A stretch of DNA of 64,000 nt. Source: Xiphias gladius. Its lineage: Eukaryota; Chordata; Actinopteri; Istiophoriformes; Xiphiidae. The notes beneath the pieces were generated by a model, which was not told the origin of the DNA, did not search any database, and saw nothing but the letters and a program-made list of their open reading frames with translations. The stretch is from assembly GCF_016859285.1 (NCBI RefSeq), contig NC_053417.1:23156706-23220705 (forward strand), written 5' to 3'. Positions 1 to 40,099 of this stretch are shown piece by piece (position 1 is the stretch's first letter; every line of letters begins with the position of its first letter). Both the position numbers and the translations under genes were made by a program.

Positions 1-1524
1 GTCTTACAAGACCCCACAAATCCAGATCAGGAGTCGCCCCATTACATTTTCAAACAACAGCCTACTACTTTAAAAAAAAAAAAAAAAAAAAAACCCAAAA
101 CCAAGAAAACCACTTTCAGTGGTTTTCAGACCTTCACGTCCTAAACAACATTTGTACTTCGTTTGCAAGACATGTTCTCAAGGGGGCGAGTTACCAGCTG
201 GGAAAAGTGGACAAATGCCCCGGGGACCCTGTATTACGTTTGAGGCTCTATCTCAAAAAACAGTTTTAATACTTTCAATTAAGTCATGCTGCATATTCCT
301 TTAGAAAGCTGCTTGATTTGATAACTTGAAGGTGACATAATACATTCCCAGTGCACACATCTTTTGCCCCGGGGGCCCCCAAGTAGGTTAATCCATCCAT
401 GCATGTACTGTATAATAGTGGAGAAATTAGACTGAATTCTGGTTAAATGATCCATCTTGCCTTCTTCTGAGGCAAACACAGCGGAACTTTTCTGAATTTT
501 CAGTCGCCGTTTCATGGAAATTGGACAGTTTTGATTCATCATACGAAAGCGAGCGGGACTCTCTTTGCACAAACCGCGCAGCTCGCAGCATCGTCCCGGA
601 GAACGCACACCGCGCAGCATCTCTGTTGTGAGTGTAAGAGATCCGCTGCAGACTGGGTAGCAGAAAGGATGTTTTCAACACAGCTCGCAGATAACTTGGA
701 AGTGTATCTAGCTACGCTCTTATACGGTGCGTTTCCATGCAAATCGTTGGGGAAAATCTCTGCTCTGTAGAATAAATAACACACGATCACGTGTTCGGAT
801 GGCATTTTATTTTGAAGGTCCAACGAGGCTCTCGTTTTGCCTCTGTCGCTGTAGCTTTACCTACTTCAGGAATCCTGTTGAGCGCCGATAAAGCCGATGG
901 TGCACATGTAGGAGACAACACTACACACTCCGTGCGCGGTGCCTGGGCCACGGCAGCTCGATTTGAAGTTGTCTGAAGTGCACTTCTCAAAGTCCACTTC
1001 CTCCTGCAGCTGAACTGGGAGCAGCGCTGTATCTACTGCATTTGATCAGAGTGTTTGTTTTTATTTTTTGCCCTTGTGTGTCTGGGCTGACTTGAGCAGA
1101 GGGATGCGGCTCAGGACAACACGAGGAGAGAGACGGGCCTCGGAGCGATGTTATTTTTAGTGGCAGCACTTAAGCGCCCGTATCTGGACCGACATGCTGT
1201 AAAGTCCCCTCTCCCCGGTGCTGTGCGGTAGCAGCCTCTCTCACACAGGTGAGGGCCGCTGCCGCTTGACAGTGCGCGAAGCCAGTGTTAGGCTGAGCAG
1301 CGGGCCCGCGTGGAAAATGTGAAATCCCTGTTCAGGGCAAAGAGCAGGTTAAATAATTGATCTGTGGAAAATGATCAGATTTATACCCACTTAATGGATC
1401 TTATTCACCCGTAACTAGAGTTTTACAGTCTTTAATGTCTTCTGATTTATTCTTAGATACATCTCACCCTCTTTGTGCATATATATTTTATGGGTTCCTT
1501 AATATAATCTCAAATCTCTCTCTG

Positions 1525-1588
<64 letters not shown>

Positions 1589-1751
1589 ACAGACACGCCA
1601 TCATCACGTCAAATCCCATCTTTCCTAAATATACCATAGCCTATAATTTTGCCGCCATCTGCCGTCCGTTGCTGTCGCCTCTCTGCTGTTCAAAAAAAAA
1701 AAAGCAATAAAAGAAAGACATGAATGCCCACTGAGGAAATTGGTTCAGCAG
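1..1751. other. Left-edge intergenic stretch, no supported gene
   Basis: Positions about 550-1310 are richer in CpG than the surroundings and could be part of a promoter of a gene outside the window, but no exon with matching family similarity was found. A minus-strand open stretch of about 55 codons at 876-1040 looks protein-like but has no start or identifiable relative. A poly(A) run lies at 72-92 and a (CT)n(CA)n microsatellite at 1518-1584. Confidence 0.5.
1518..1584. repeat. (CT)n(CA)n microsatellite
   Basis: A compound dinucleotide repeat, direct observation. Confidence 0.9.
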
Positions 1752-3754
1752 TTTATTTGCAGTTTTATTTAGAATGTGTTTACAGTTCAGGCATATAATC
1801 CCCTTTAGGAAATGAAAGTCTAAAAAGAAAAAAAGAACATTAGCAAACGTTATAAAATAACTCTTACATATAGACTACCAAGCTACTCTGTATGGGTACT
1901 GGTTGGGGAACGCGGTGTGTGGGTTTGGTCACCGCACTGCCATTTCCGGGGCAGCACAGCCATGCAAACGAATGGGCAGAGCGCGCACCGAGCAGTTGAC
2001 TTCAGTCCTGTGGTCGGGTTTTCTGGCGGGCACGGAAGAAGGATCGACCTCTTCGATAATTGCGGGCTGGTGACAAACGTCTGTAACAGTCTGCGTCTCC
2101 AGATGCTGCCATAGAGGATCAACGTAACGTCGCTTTTAACATTTAAATAATATGAATCCGCTCTGCGTCGTGAAAAAGGACGTGACAGTCCCACTGTAGC
2201 TTTTCCTCCTAATGGCTTATCTGGCGCAAAGTATCTGAAAACCTGAGTATTTCGAAAAAGATAATTTCATAGAAAAATAACATCTCACAGTATCCATTCA
2301 GCCTGGGTCCTGATTTATTTTATTTTTTTCCCAATAAAAGAACTTTTAAAAAACAGAGCAAAAAAAAAAAAGTTATGCACTATTTTGTCATCGCAGGCGC
2401 AACGCTGAGCTCAGATTCTGCAGAGGCTTATGATTTTTATTTTTTGGGATTTACAGTAAGGGCCTTTTTTTGGGGGGGTTATGACTGAAATTACTCAACA
2501 GCCCACCCACCTCTCATATTAGAGACCTCAGAGCAAGGGTTTTCACAGTAAGAAAAATCAGTGGTTAGGATAAAGTGGTTTATGTTACCAAGGCAACTGT
2601 ACGTGGCACGATGGGCACAGCACTCTCTAGAATCTAGACAGTGGATTTGTTCTGACCGCACATACACAACATTAACAGTACTTGAAATATGCACGCCGAA
2701 TGCATATTTTTGGCATCTTTTGCTGACTTCTGAAGTAGGGTACGACACAGAGCATCCTAATCCACACTCAAGCAGCATATTACAAAACATTCATTTATGA
2801 ATAGGGCAGGTACAATATAGTTCTCAATCTGTTTACATTTTGAGCCTTCACAAAAGCTACCTAGCAATTTTCATGTTATTTCTCATCACACAATAATAAA
2901 TAATATGAATGTGTAGCTGTTGTATGTATTATATAGATACGCTGCATATATTCATATATATAGACTTATCATGATGTATTACAATACGGTAATACAAATA
3001 AGGGCTTGGCTCCGGTTAGTATAGTATTTACAAGAGGCTCTGTCATTTAATTTCTCTATAAATATTTACAGAATATAGATTTCACACCTGCTGTCAAAAG
3101 GGATTCGCATTATCACAATCATATATTCAGTTATATAGAACAACATCACAAGTTGAGGCAGGCGTCCACATAAGACAAAGAGGATACTGTACAAACATGT
3201 TACACTGTTTCCTCTCAGACCAGATCGACGTGGTGCAGTGGATATGAATGGCTGATAGTCTTGGACTGTTGCATTATTATTGCTCAGTATCTTAATGAGG
3301 TATAAGTCTTTGTACAGTGGGGGGGGGGCTAAGAGAAAGGTGAGTGAGAGATAGGAAGTAGGTTAGACAAAGGTGTCTGAAATACCTTGTTGTCCCAGAA
3401 GTATCCATCATAAATGCTGCAAAACGTAAAGAGAGGAGTGCGACATAAAGATGGCAACAGTGCCTCAAAAAAGACAATGTAGCTGTTGTTTCACCAGCGA
3501 AGAAGACATAACTTCACCATGTTGGTGTCGTTTACGAGTTAAAATGTGATATTGACATTGAACATCAGCCAGAGGTCAGCTGTAAAAAGGCACAAAGAAT
3601 ATGACTTCATACTACTGTAGATATCAAAGTGACTGAGAGAAAATGTTGTTAGTGTGGGTAGCTGCAGAAAACAAGTCAAGGTCTAACAGTGTAAGATGGA
3701 CAGAATCTGATACAGTATCATTCAGCTGCTGCATGCTCTTCTTCCTGTCAAAAG
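1752..3754 (-). other. magix: probable magix 3' UTR with candidate poly(A) signals
   Basis: No coding sequence follows the stop on this strand. Two AATAAA signals on the minus strand (tttatt on plus at 1752 and 1764) lie close together and are followed by a T-rich stretch, which makes this a plausible 3' end. Other minus-strand signals occur nearer the stop (for example around 2310 and 2433), so the true end is uncertain. Confidence 0.35.
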
Positions 3755-29748
<25,994 letters not shown>

Positions 29749-30744
29749 GGCAAAGGAGCTGAAGAGAAAAGGAAACGAGATAGGAGGGTTAGCAGAGGGT
29801 GTGAGACAGCGAAAAAAGGGTAGCTAGGGGAAGATCCTGTGACTTCAGGTGGAAGGTTGTTTTGTTATTTAACCTTTGTCAGCTGTCAACGTCTAAGGTC
29901 TGGGGAGTTGCAGCGTGGCGCATCAGAATGCGCAAAAGTCATGAATAAATCCAGCTCCATAGGTTAGGATATTTCCTCTGAGACCACAGCAGTTTGAACG
30001 TCAGGAATAACACATCATGGGAAAAGCGCCTTTGTTTTATGCAAACATACTACAGCACGGTGCAAGGCTGTGCAACCAAAAGAAACAGAGACATTCCCCT
30101 CATGTTCATTGCACTTGCTGCAGGCTGACGTTGTGTTTTCATGTAAACACACAGGGAGGAGTTAGTGCACATTCCACCAAATCTTCAGTCACATGGGAAA
30201 ATCTAGCTTGCGTTCGATAAAGGAACCGGTCATTGAATGCACACACATTTTGACAGGCAAACTAAGAACCTGTAGCGACAGTTGAACACCAGAGTCATTT
30301 CTGCATCTACAGAGATGCATGATGCTTTCCCAGGAATATAGATTTTTATTGATTTTATCTGGATAATGAATAATTACTCTGTTTGTGTGTTTACCGACAG
30401 ATTCTCCTATTGTCTGCTCAGAAACAGTAGGTTTTTTGTGGAAAAAAAAGGTGAGAAGCCTTGAGGCAAAGCTTTTTCTGAAAATAATGTTTTACTGCAA
30501 CATGCTTCCTGATGATCAGCTGTGTGTGTGGGCTGAGGATGTAGATGACACGTTTGAGACGTCCATGATGTGACAGCTGTGATGTCCGGAGAGAGCGGAC
30601 AATGGTCCTCTGACATTATCAGCGCAAAACTGTCACCTTGACCCGCAGGATAACAGAGACACACAGGATAGAGTAACAGAATCACACTGACAAACACAAC
30701 ATGCAGAAGACATAGACACAGAGAGCTCGTTATTGAAGAGAAAC

Positions 30745-31390
30745 CTCAAAATCTTGGAAAATACAATTATCCTTTGTCCTGTGTAAAGTAGGATGAGAAG
30801 ACTGATATCACTCTCATGTCTGCCTGCTCAATATGGAGCTGGAGATAGGGCACAGTTAGCTTAGCCTAGCATTAAGACTAGAAGCAGGGGTAAGTAGCCA
30901 GCCTGGCTCTGTCCAAAGGTAAAAAAAAAAAAAATCCTCTTGCCAGCACCTCTAAAGCTCACTAATGAAGATGTTATATATTGTTACAGTTCATAGGAAA
31001 TTATGTCCATGAAGTTACTGCACCTGGCGACCAAACAGTCCGGCACATAACTCACCGTAAAACCGCAACTTGTAATTTTTACCAGTTGGTTTTTGTGTGG
31101 ACAAATGAGACAAATAAATGTAATATATTGAATGTGAGTTTTGGAGGTGCTGGTATGCAGATTTCTTTAGCATTGGTCAGAGTCAGGTTGTTTCTCCCTC
31201 TTTTCCGGCCTTTATGCTAGACTAAGCTAATTGATTCCTGGCTCGAGGTTCACTTTTAGCATACAGACATGACAGTGATATCAATCACCTCATAGTTAAA
31301 TGAGGCGATTGATATCACTCTTGCCAAGAATTAACTTGGCAAGAAAGCTAATTAGCGCATTTCACAAAATGTGAAACTTTTCCTTTTAAC
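30745..31390. mobile_element. Family A element with an inverted duplication near its right end
   Basis: It carries the family blocks CTGGCTCTGTCCAAAGGT and GCCTTTATGCTAGACTAAGC and ends TTCACAAAATGTGAAACTTT. The right end holds two adjacent hairpins at 31274-31343. Confidence 0.6.
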
Positions 31391-33124
31391 TTACTTTGGA
31401 ACACCTATGCTAATACAAACTAGCTGAATATATTCTGAATGGAAAAAAACTGATCTCCAGTTCCATTGTGGTTAGGAGATTAGCAATTACACACCAATTA
31501 ACCAAGATGCAATCCTCTTAAGTGACTGTGCAGCTATGGTAACCCTTGGCTTGGTGGGGATAACATGCCCAGGGCTTTCCTCAGTGCAAGCCCAGCCCCA
31601 GCAGGGGCACACTGGTTCCTTTGGCCCAGCAGGCCTAATGAGACTGCTTTAAAGAGTGAGAGAAGGACAGGATACACAGTAAGTAATCCTTTCCACTTGA
31701 CCGGTCATTCCACTGGCAGATCTGACAGAAATCCCCTTTTTCCATCCTCTCTCCTACTGCCCGGCCAAAAGAGGGGGTCCCTGGTGGTTTTTTTATGTAC
31801 AAAGATTGACAAATGAGGAAGAGGAAGGCAAGGGGTATACAGATTAAAAGATAAAGCAGAAATAGGGTGAGGATAAACTGTTTGACAGATGGATTGTGCA
31901 TGTTTTTCTCCCGTGCTCTGAGAGTAGCGGGAGAGGAGAGAAAAAAGGGAAGAACAGATAGAGAAAAAGAGGTGCCACACAGCCTGTGGTTGGCATAGCA
32001 CTCACTTGTTTGACCTTGCAGGACTTCAGCTCAGGCAACGTGAGTCAGAGCTTGGAAAACGGCTGAGTTGGTTGCCACAACATCGAGAACCCAAAAACCA
32101 CACAACTTGCGTTTCAGTTTTGCTTCAAAGCCAGCAGCTGTAACTGTTGTTCCGGTGCATTTGAGTAAAAATTATCCAAAAGGTAGTGTTGTATACGCAG
32201 ACGTTTCAATCTGAAATTATGCGTATCATTTCATCTTTCCCCTCTCTCTCTACCCCACTGTGAAACCGTCTGCAGCAACATTGTTGACCTGCTTCCCCAA
32301 AGCCAGCCAGCCATCCACCCACACATAAAACACAGTAATACATGCATTAAGTGTGTCATGAGAAGAGTATAAAAACAAAAGCATCAACTTTTTCCGTCTA
32401 ATCATACAAAATTCCCACTGGCATCAATCCTGAATCATAATTCTATAAGCTCTTCATGCTTTATCTAAAGATTTATCAGAACATAGCAGCTGTAATGATT
32501 AAAATGCTAAAAATAAAACAACATATAGGTCTGAGGCTATTATCCTATCCTGTTGGGCCTACACAGTCGCATCGTGTGCCTACATTATTCACATGGAGGC
32601 AGAGCGTGTTGCCCGAGCGGTAGCTGTTGTCTTGACCTCGTGCGTCTGATGGGGGTTTAATGAGCCACAGCCTGTCAAGTCCGCTGAAGCCTGGACTTGT
32701 CCCACTGCAGACATACCCCCTGACACTGCTTTGCTCTCGCTCCGCTTTTGGTGTTGACGCTACAAACCGGCCCGGCACGTTTATCTTACTGTGTTCATTA
32801 AAAACAGAACACTGGGTGGTCATTGAGGCTGGGGAGGAATGTAGTGTTGGTGAAGTTAGCCATGTCTAATGTGTAATTCAGAGGACTATGATAAGTAATC
32901 AGTATTTTGCAATTAAAACACTGTTTAAAATAATGTTACCGTGTATCAAGCAAACTGAACTTGCTGTAAAAACGATTTAGGCTGTCATACTGTACGTCTT
33001 AACTTCAAAATGGCAATATCTGCCATTATACTGATGAAAAGGTAAAATGATGACCTCCTCTTCACTTACTCACACTGTTTCAATTTAAAACAAGACTGAG
33101 AGTCTCCAGCCATGCTAGCAGCCC

Positions 33125-33650
33125 TGTGAGGCGGTACTTAGGCACAGTGATGCTTTGAGCTAAATGCTAGCGTCAGCATGCTAACATACTCACAGTGCTA
33201 GCATGCTGATGTTTAATATTTACCACGTTCACTGTCTTCGCTTAGCATATTTGTATGCTATCTTTTGCTAATTATCAATAAAAAGAGAAGCGGAGGCTGC
33301 TGGGTATTGTTTATTTAATGATGGCACTAGATGATAGTCACCAAACTCATTACAGTTAATTCTGAGGGGAACAGGAATGTCTGTACCAAATGTTACAACA
33401 ATCTATCCAGTAGTTCTTGAGGTATTTAGCTTAAAAACAATGTCAACCTCACGATGGCTTAGGAAAAGCCGGGGGCCATGGTAGACATTAGGCTTTATCA
33501 AATGGGGACCGTGAATGTCTGCACATAATTTCATGAAAATCCATCGGATAGTTGTTGAGATATTACAGTCTGGACCGAGGTGGTGGACCGACCGACAGAC
33601 CAACGTTGCCATCCCTAGAGTCACACTGCTAGCATGGCTAGAAACAATAT
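33125..33650. repeat. Interspersed repeat, family C (longer copy)
   Basis: It begins with GCATGCTAACATACTCACAG. It continues with ATGTCTGTACCAAATGTTAC and TGGTGGACCGACCGACAGAC, and ends TGCCATCCCTAGAGTCACAC. This order of blocks is common in percomorph genomes. No open frame. Confidence 0.65.
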
Positions 33651-35349
33651 ATATCACTCCAGATTAACTATTATACAGAGAGGGGGACACAATATACAGA
33701 TTCGAGGATATCTAACCCTATAAAAAGAGTACTCTATTGAGATTTCTGACCTTTAGGTCAGGAAAGAGCTGACCAGTACATATCCTATTTCACCAACTTC
33801 CTCTCTACCAACAGCCTGCTCAGGATCTCTACGGCTTGCAACCCTCGGCTTCCAGTGTAATTTCAAACCACAGCAATATATCAATGGCAAAACACACATC
33901 CTTATTGATGCGGAGGCTATTCTTAGAGGTCATTTTTTCATTTCCTCACCATATCTGTTTATTCAGAAAGCATAAAGCATATGCTTGAGGCTATTATGAC
34001 TCAGTGTATAGTATAAGCAGCTGCGCCACTCAGTGTTTTCTGCTTGAAATATCCCGTTTCCCCCTGAACTGCATAAATACTCATGCTTGTATCATCCAAA
34101 GAACATTCGCTGTTATAAATAAACCACAATGAACATTCTTTTCTCTAAAGAGAGCCAAACTATAATCTAAACGTCATCTTAACAAACTTAACATCCCAAC
34201 TGCTGCATCACAATAATACCTCATGGTTCAGCAGTGCTAATGCTAAAATTTCAGGTCCTTTGCAATTAAATTCTTCCCAGTGATTACTCTAAAAAAGCTG
34301 GGGCCATTTTACTCCTGGCAGCTCATGGTCATGAGTGAAATATCTTTATTAGAGGACAAATTAACTAAGCAGTTATTTCAGGTTGGATCTCGAGGGTTTT
34401 AATTTATTAAAGTTACACAGATGAGGTTTTCCATGATGTTCAATAATTCAAAGTCAAATTGAAGCAAGGAATCAAGGACTAGAGGGAATAGCACTTGACA
34501 TTGGGCTGGAGAGCGTCTTGAAAGACCTTCAGGAAAAAGGGTGTAAGCAAAACACATCAATTAAGACAAGTGAATAATTGAATTGCTCTTTAAAAGTAGC
34601 TCTGCCGAGGCTAAGAAAGAGACAACTTGTCTTAACAGATTTATGCAGCAGGTTGAAGTCCGCGGTGCACACACATCCATTTACACACTTAAAAACAGTT
34701 TCATCAACCAAAAAAGTGTTAGCTATGACTTTCAACTTCATCTTGGCAGCTTCAACGCCCATCCTAACATTCCCCCTGTATCAATAACATGAGTGAGGCT
34801 TTACGGTGAAAGCAGTGACTGTCAGCTTTCATGATTCTCCCCATGTTCCTGATGTCTATCTAGATGCCGGCCCTCATCCTCATCAAAGCCGTCTCTCAGC
34901 TGGTAGATCACTCCCTGACATAATCGGCTTTGACCACAGCAGAGTTTGTTAAACTTCAGCAAAGACGAGAAACTTTTAACACAATCAGCTTTTGCCGTGA
35001 GATGTTGCTCTAATCTAACTCTGATGCGCTCGGCCTGATTGTCTGCTTGTAAATTTTCATGTCGCTGAGCAGCTTTTCTGCACTGCATGAGCAGTTTAAA
35101 TCTTCAGTTGGTTTGACTTGGCGGAGCCATGCTCGCTCTGTTGCCTGCCATCCGTTTCCGCTCTAAATGAGGTCTACGTAATGAAATTAGCCTGTTCAAT
35201 TAACTCAGCTAGAATGCTCTATAATTTTACGTAAGTTTATTTGGTATTTTATAAATGCACAGTTACTGCACACCCTACCTATTGATGTGCAGTAACAGTG
35301 CATTTGGTCAACTTCAAGAGAGCAATCATCAATAGTCCGTGGCCAGTAT

Positions 35350-36560
35350 GAATAATAGTAGAGCTGAAACTATTCATTTTGTTAATTCAGTTTATTCGAT
35401 CCACAGAAAATTAATTGTCAACAATTTTGACAATCCAATGATCATTTAAGTCATTCATAGAGGAAAATTACCAACTATTTTCTGGATCAAGTTTCTCAAA
35501 TGTGAGGATTTGCAGCTCTTCTGTCTTCATGTCGCTGCAGGTCGAATTAGGGCTGAAATTAATTATCGTTTTCATTATCAATTAATCTGCTGATTATTTT
35601 TACGATTAATCAATTATTTAATACGTCTATAAAATGTCAAAAAAAATGACCATTACAATTTCTCACAGACGAAGGAGACGTCTTTAAATGTCCAACCAGG
35701 AGCCCAAAACTCAAAGATATTCAATTAATTATCATACAGTACATGACAAATACTCACATTTGACAAGCTGGAACCTGCAGCTGTTTGGCATTTTTTTTAA
35801 TTTAAAAATGGCTGACATGATTAATTTATTATAAAAACACTTGCTGATTACTTTTCTGCTGATTAACTTATTGATTAATGGACTAATCATTTCAGCTCTG
35901 AATTGAATATTTTGAGGTTTTGACCTTTCGGTCATACCAAACAAGCAATTTGGTGATGCTACGCTCAGCACATGGAACTTGTGATAGGTGTTTTTCACTA
36001 TTTTTACTGATTTTCACAATCAATCAATTAATCGAAAAAAAAGGTTGCTAATTCTTGATGAAAATAATCCATAGTAGCAGCCCTAAATAATAGAAATAAA
36101 TTTTACATTTGGATTTAAATCTTTTAAATATTCATTGACTAATTGTTGGTGAAAACTATATCAGCGGACACATCATTTGATGGGAAAGCATTATACTTGG
36201 CTGCCACTAACTATTATTATCATTATCAATTAATCTGATGATTCGAACGATCGAATACATTTTTGGTTTGAAAAAGGTCACATTGTGAAAAATGCCCACA
36301 GCAATTTCCTAAAGCCGAAAAGATGATGTCTTCATTTGTCTTGTTTTGTCCGTCCAAAACCCAAAGACATTCAATTAAATATCAAATAAGACAAAGAAAA
36401 CCAGCAAATTATCACAACTGAGAAGCTGGAAACAGTCAAATGTCTGGCATGTTTGCTTGAAAAATGACTTTTTTGACGATTAATCAAAAATAATTGCAAA
36501 TCAATCAATTTTCTGTCAATCAGCTAATTGACGAATTGACTAATTGTCCCCGCTCCTCAT
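35350..36560. repeat. Cluster of several family B repeats
   Basis: At least three consecutive copies or part-copies are visible, each with ATTATCAATTAATCTGCTGA-like, CCCAAAACTCAAAGATATTC-like and GAAGCTGGAAAC-like blocks. Spacing and decay differ, so the cluster probably grew by repeated insertion or duplication. Confidence 0.6.
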
Positions 36561-37383
36561 TATACAAAATTCATTTTGAATTTAGCCTATAATACAGCTT
36601 AAAAATAATCAAAACCTTCAAACATTTCCACCAATGATGCTAAAAACAAAAATGATTGAAAATCTTGGACTGTCTAGTTACAAAGGTGAGGAAAACAAAC
36701 CCTTTGGTTGAAACCATCCCACACATCGAACACTGCGCTCATCTCTTCACTCTAACCTGTAGTGAAATGCTCCTAATCTTAGAGCATCCTCCCATGGGTG
36801 GTGTTGGAGGTCAGCCAAGTAAGGCATCTTAAATAACCAGTGACCTTAAATTCAACTGAACTAACAGACTGGTGGAGTGGCAGACAGACGGAAAATGCAC
36901 AAGACGGTTCTCCCAGGCTCCGACTTCCCTTTCTTATCTGATATCTGTGCCCTGACCTCTCCCTCCGAACAGTTACACCAAACTGTGCGAGCAACATGGG
37001 GTGTACTAAAGCTCCCTGATGCTCACTCAATTTCAAATCTAGGGCACGGGAGTGCTCAACACAAAACAGACAACAGTGGCAGATTTAAAAATAAAAGATT
37101 AAATGCTTGTGGGTCGAAGAACACAAAATATCGCCCTCTGTCATACACGGTGGCATAGACACACGCGGAAACAGTTCTCTCTCTCTTGCGTGCTCAGTAA
37201 AAACTCAATGCATGAAAAAGCTGATAAGAATACATGGAATGAAAAGCACATTTGCTATTCTCTGCACGCCATCAATAAATCCAAAATCTATTCCATTGTG
37301 TGATTTTATTAAAGCTGCTCTTGTGTTGGCTACATATAAAGGGGTTTAGTATAAGATTACAACATTGTTGAGCATTGGAGTGA

Positions 37384-37386
<3 letters not shown>

Positions 37387-37421
<35 letters not shown>
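37387..37421. repeat. (CA)n microsatellite
   Basis: About 17 units, direct observation. Confidence 0.9.
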
Positions 37422-37422
<1 letters not shown>

Positions 37423-37973
37423 GACAGGATAACACCGGATCAGTGATGTTCCCTTTGGTGAAAACGGTGTCTTTAACGTCACAGGATCAAGGTCAAGGCA
37501 GGGGGGCACATTAGTGGGCCGTGTTGTGTTGTGTACAGTCTGCTATTCTGAGGAATACCACTGTGACAACAGGTCCTCTCACTTAATCTGACAGGACACA
37601 TTACACCCTTCGCTACGATGAGAGATGAGCTCTCGTCAGGGAGAGGGAGCAGTTTAATTAAACAGAGCAGATCGGCTCCTCGACATTGATGATGGGTAAG
37701 AGAGAGAGAGAAATGAGAAAAGCGGGGAGAAATTAGGGAAATTAAAAGAGGATGATACAGAAAATAGTGGCAGTGTCCAGCCTTAAAAAGGGAATAAAAT
37801 GGTAGAATCAAAACAGAGAAGGGTGTTGTAAGCTTATGAAAGAATGGCTGAAATCATAATATAAAAAAATAAATTATTCATAAGAAAATGGAAGGGAGGT
37901 CCAGTTCACTATAATGAGCAATTTTTTGAGGTCGCAGTTTGGTAACCTAAGCAGGCCTTCAAGTGTGTGCATA

Positions 37974-38030
37974 TGTGTGTGTGTGTTAGTGTGTGTGTGT
38001 GTGTGTGTGTGTGTTAGTGTGTGCGCGCGT
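37974..38030. repeat. (GT)n microsatellite, interrupted
   Basis: Several GT blocks separated by TTAGT. Confidence 0.85.
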
Positions 38031-39134
38031 GTTTGAGTGTACGAGAGATACTGCTGATTCAGTAGGGATGGGTGAAGGACCTGTGCGCCCTGCTCTGCCT
38101 GTCTGCTGCCTGTTGATACCAGATCCAGTTGTCAGAAATCAGGTTGACAGGTCTGACTCATGATTTCATTGCCTTCTTGACATTTCAAAAAATGGCACTG
38201 CTGCACTGCAACTCACACACACATCATTGATTAGTTGATTATTGATTTTTGTCACCTAAGTCTAACCTAACAATCTAAGCTTAACAACATATGCATAATA
38301 TATATAACAGAAAGGGCCGGGAATGTTGTTGTTGTTTGTTGTTGAAATTCTTGAAATTCAGACTCGAAGACAGACATGAACTGAGAAGAACTAGGAGCAG
38401 AGAATCAACTGCAGAATCCTGGGGAGTGGGCTAGAGGGGAGGGAGGTTTGGAACACAGATGGCCCTGCTTGCGTGCCTGCGCCCTGTCAACCTGTAAACT
38501 GCCTCGCACACATGCACACCTAACACAGCCCTCACACACACATATGCTGTTTTTTGCACACATGAAAAAACACAGACATGAATATACATGACACAACAAG
38601 ACACAACAGTACAACAATATACAAATAAACAGATGACATGCACATGCATTACTGCACGACCACTTCAGGAAGCCCCACTTCATCCCACCCCCTTCCTCTC
38701 ATTAGCCGAGTCATGGGAGGCCATCATCGACATTTATTTCCGGTTTTTGGGCTGATCAAACTTTGGGCTGAGAACTGAAATCAGAGGGGGACGAATGCAG
38801 AATAAAACCCACAGGCTTTTGCTTAGTTCTAGTGCAAAAACAGGTGCTGGGCTCATGGAAGAAAAACAAACAGTGTGTGGAGCAGAGCAGCTCGGGAGCA
38901 TGTGTGGACAGTCTAACATCACGTCTCAACTTCTCTTCCGGCGAATTAATGATTCATAATAACAGCATAACCTTGACTATTCTGCAAACCCAGAGCAGTG
39001 CAGGCTATTAAGTCAGGGTCACACATCCATCACTTCTAAACAAGCTCCCTGTATCAAGCAGGGGGACACACCCTAAACAAACAGCAACAACACACACAGA
39101 GCCTCGAGGCACTCCTGCACAGTCCTGCACACAT

Positions 39135-39135
39135 G

Positions 39136-39172
<37 letters not shown>
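39135..39172. repeat. (CA)n microsatellite
   Basis: About 18 units. Confidence 0.9.
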
Positions 39173-39175
<3 letters not shown>

Positions 39176-39366
39176 GCTGTGAACTACAAGGCACATTTTG
39201 CAAGTCAGTCTATTTCTTATGGCAGAATGGGCACAGGTGCAATGGATGTGGAATTCTGATTGCATTTCATTAAGGCAATTTATAAAGCAGGAGATTGGAA
39301 GAGCGAACATCGTAGATTTACACAAAGGTCTCAACAAAGTTTTCAGATCTAAACACGACTTCATGT

Positions 39367-39367
<1 letters not shown>

Positions 39368-39414
<47 letters not shown>
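39368..39414. repeat. (CA)n microsatellite
   Basis: About 23 units. Confidence 0.9.
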
Positions 39415-39415
<1 letters not shown>

Positions 39416-39574
39416 ACCTGCTGTTAAAGAAGATCAACTTCACCTGTCAAAATGACACTCTTATCCCTAAAATCTGCCACCAATCATCACAAACCCACAT
39501 TCTTCACTCTCTGTTACACACGCTGTGTCTGACTGGTTTACATGCACACAGTCTCCCTCACTCACTCACTCCCT

Positions 39575-39575
<1 letters not shown>

Positions 39576-39632
<57 letters not shown>
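39576..39632. repeat. (CT)n(CA)n microsatellite
   Basis: A compound repeat similar in build to the one at 1.5 kb. Confidence 0.9.
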
Positions 39633-39636
<4 letters not shown>

Positions 39637-40039
39637 CACGCACACACAACAGATTCTCAGATTTCTCATATTTAGGGAAAATACTGACCTGCCCTGGCGC
39701 TGACACACACACATTCTTTTCAAGCAGTTCAGCCTTTCAAAGAGGATCCGTTTGAACGCGTCTATATACATTGACCCGACTGAGGTTGAATAATAAGCCT
39801 GTACTTAAATAAACACGAGTTGTTTGAATTAACAAAAAAAAAAAAAAAGAAAAGAAAAAGAAAAAGGAAAGCGGCAGCGTGGTGTGTAATAAAAATCAGC
39901 GTGGGGATTCAGTCATGAATAGATGGTGCCACCGTATCCCAAAGAAAGTCAGAGACGATGTGCACGGCTGACGGGATATTTGGACTCTAGTGATGCTCTG
40001 AGAGCTGTGGTGATCTTGTAGAGGCGGGGGGGGGGGGCA

Positions 40040-40061
40040 CACATACTCACATACTCACACA

Positions 40062-40094
<33 letters not shown>
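40040..40094. repeat. (CA)n microsatellite near the CpG-rich segment
   Basis: It is preceded by a run of G at 40026-40037. Confidence 0.9.
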
Positions 40095-40096
<2 letters not shown>

Positions 40097-40099
40097 GTA

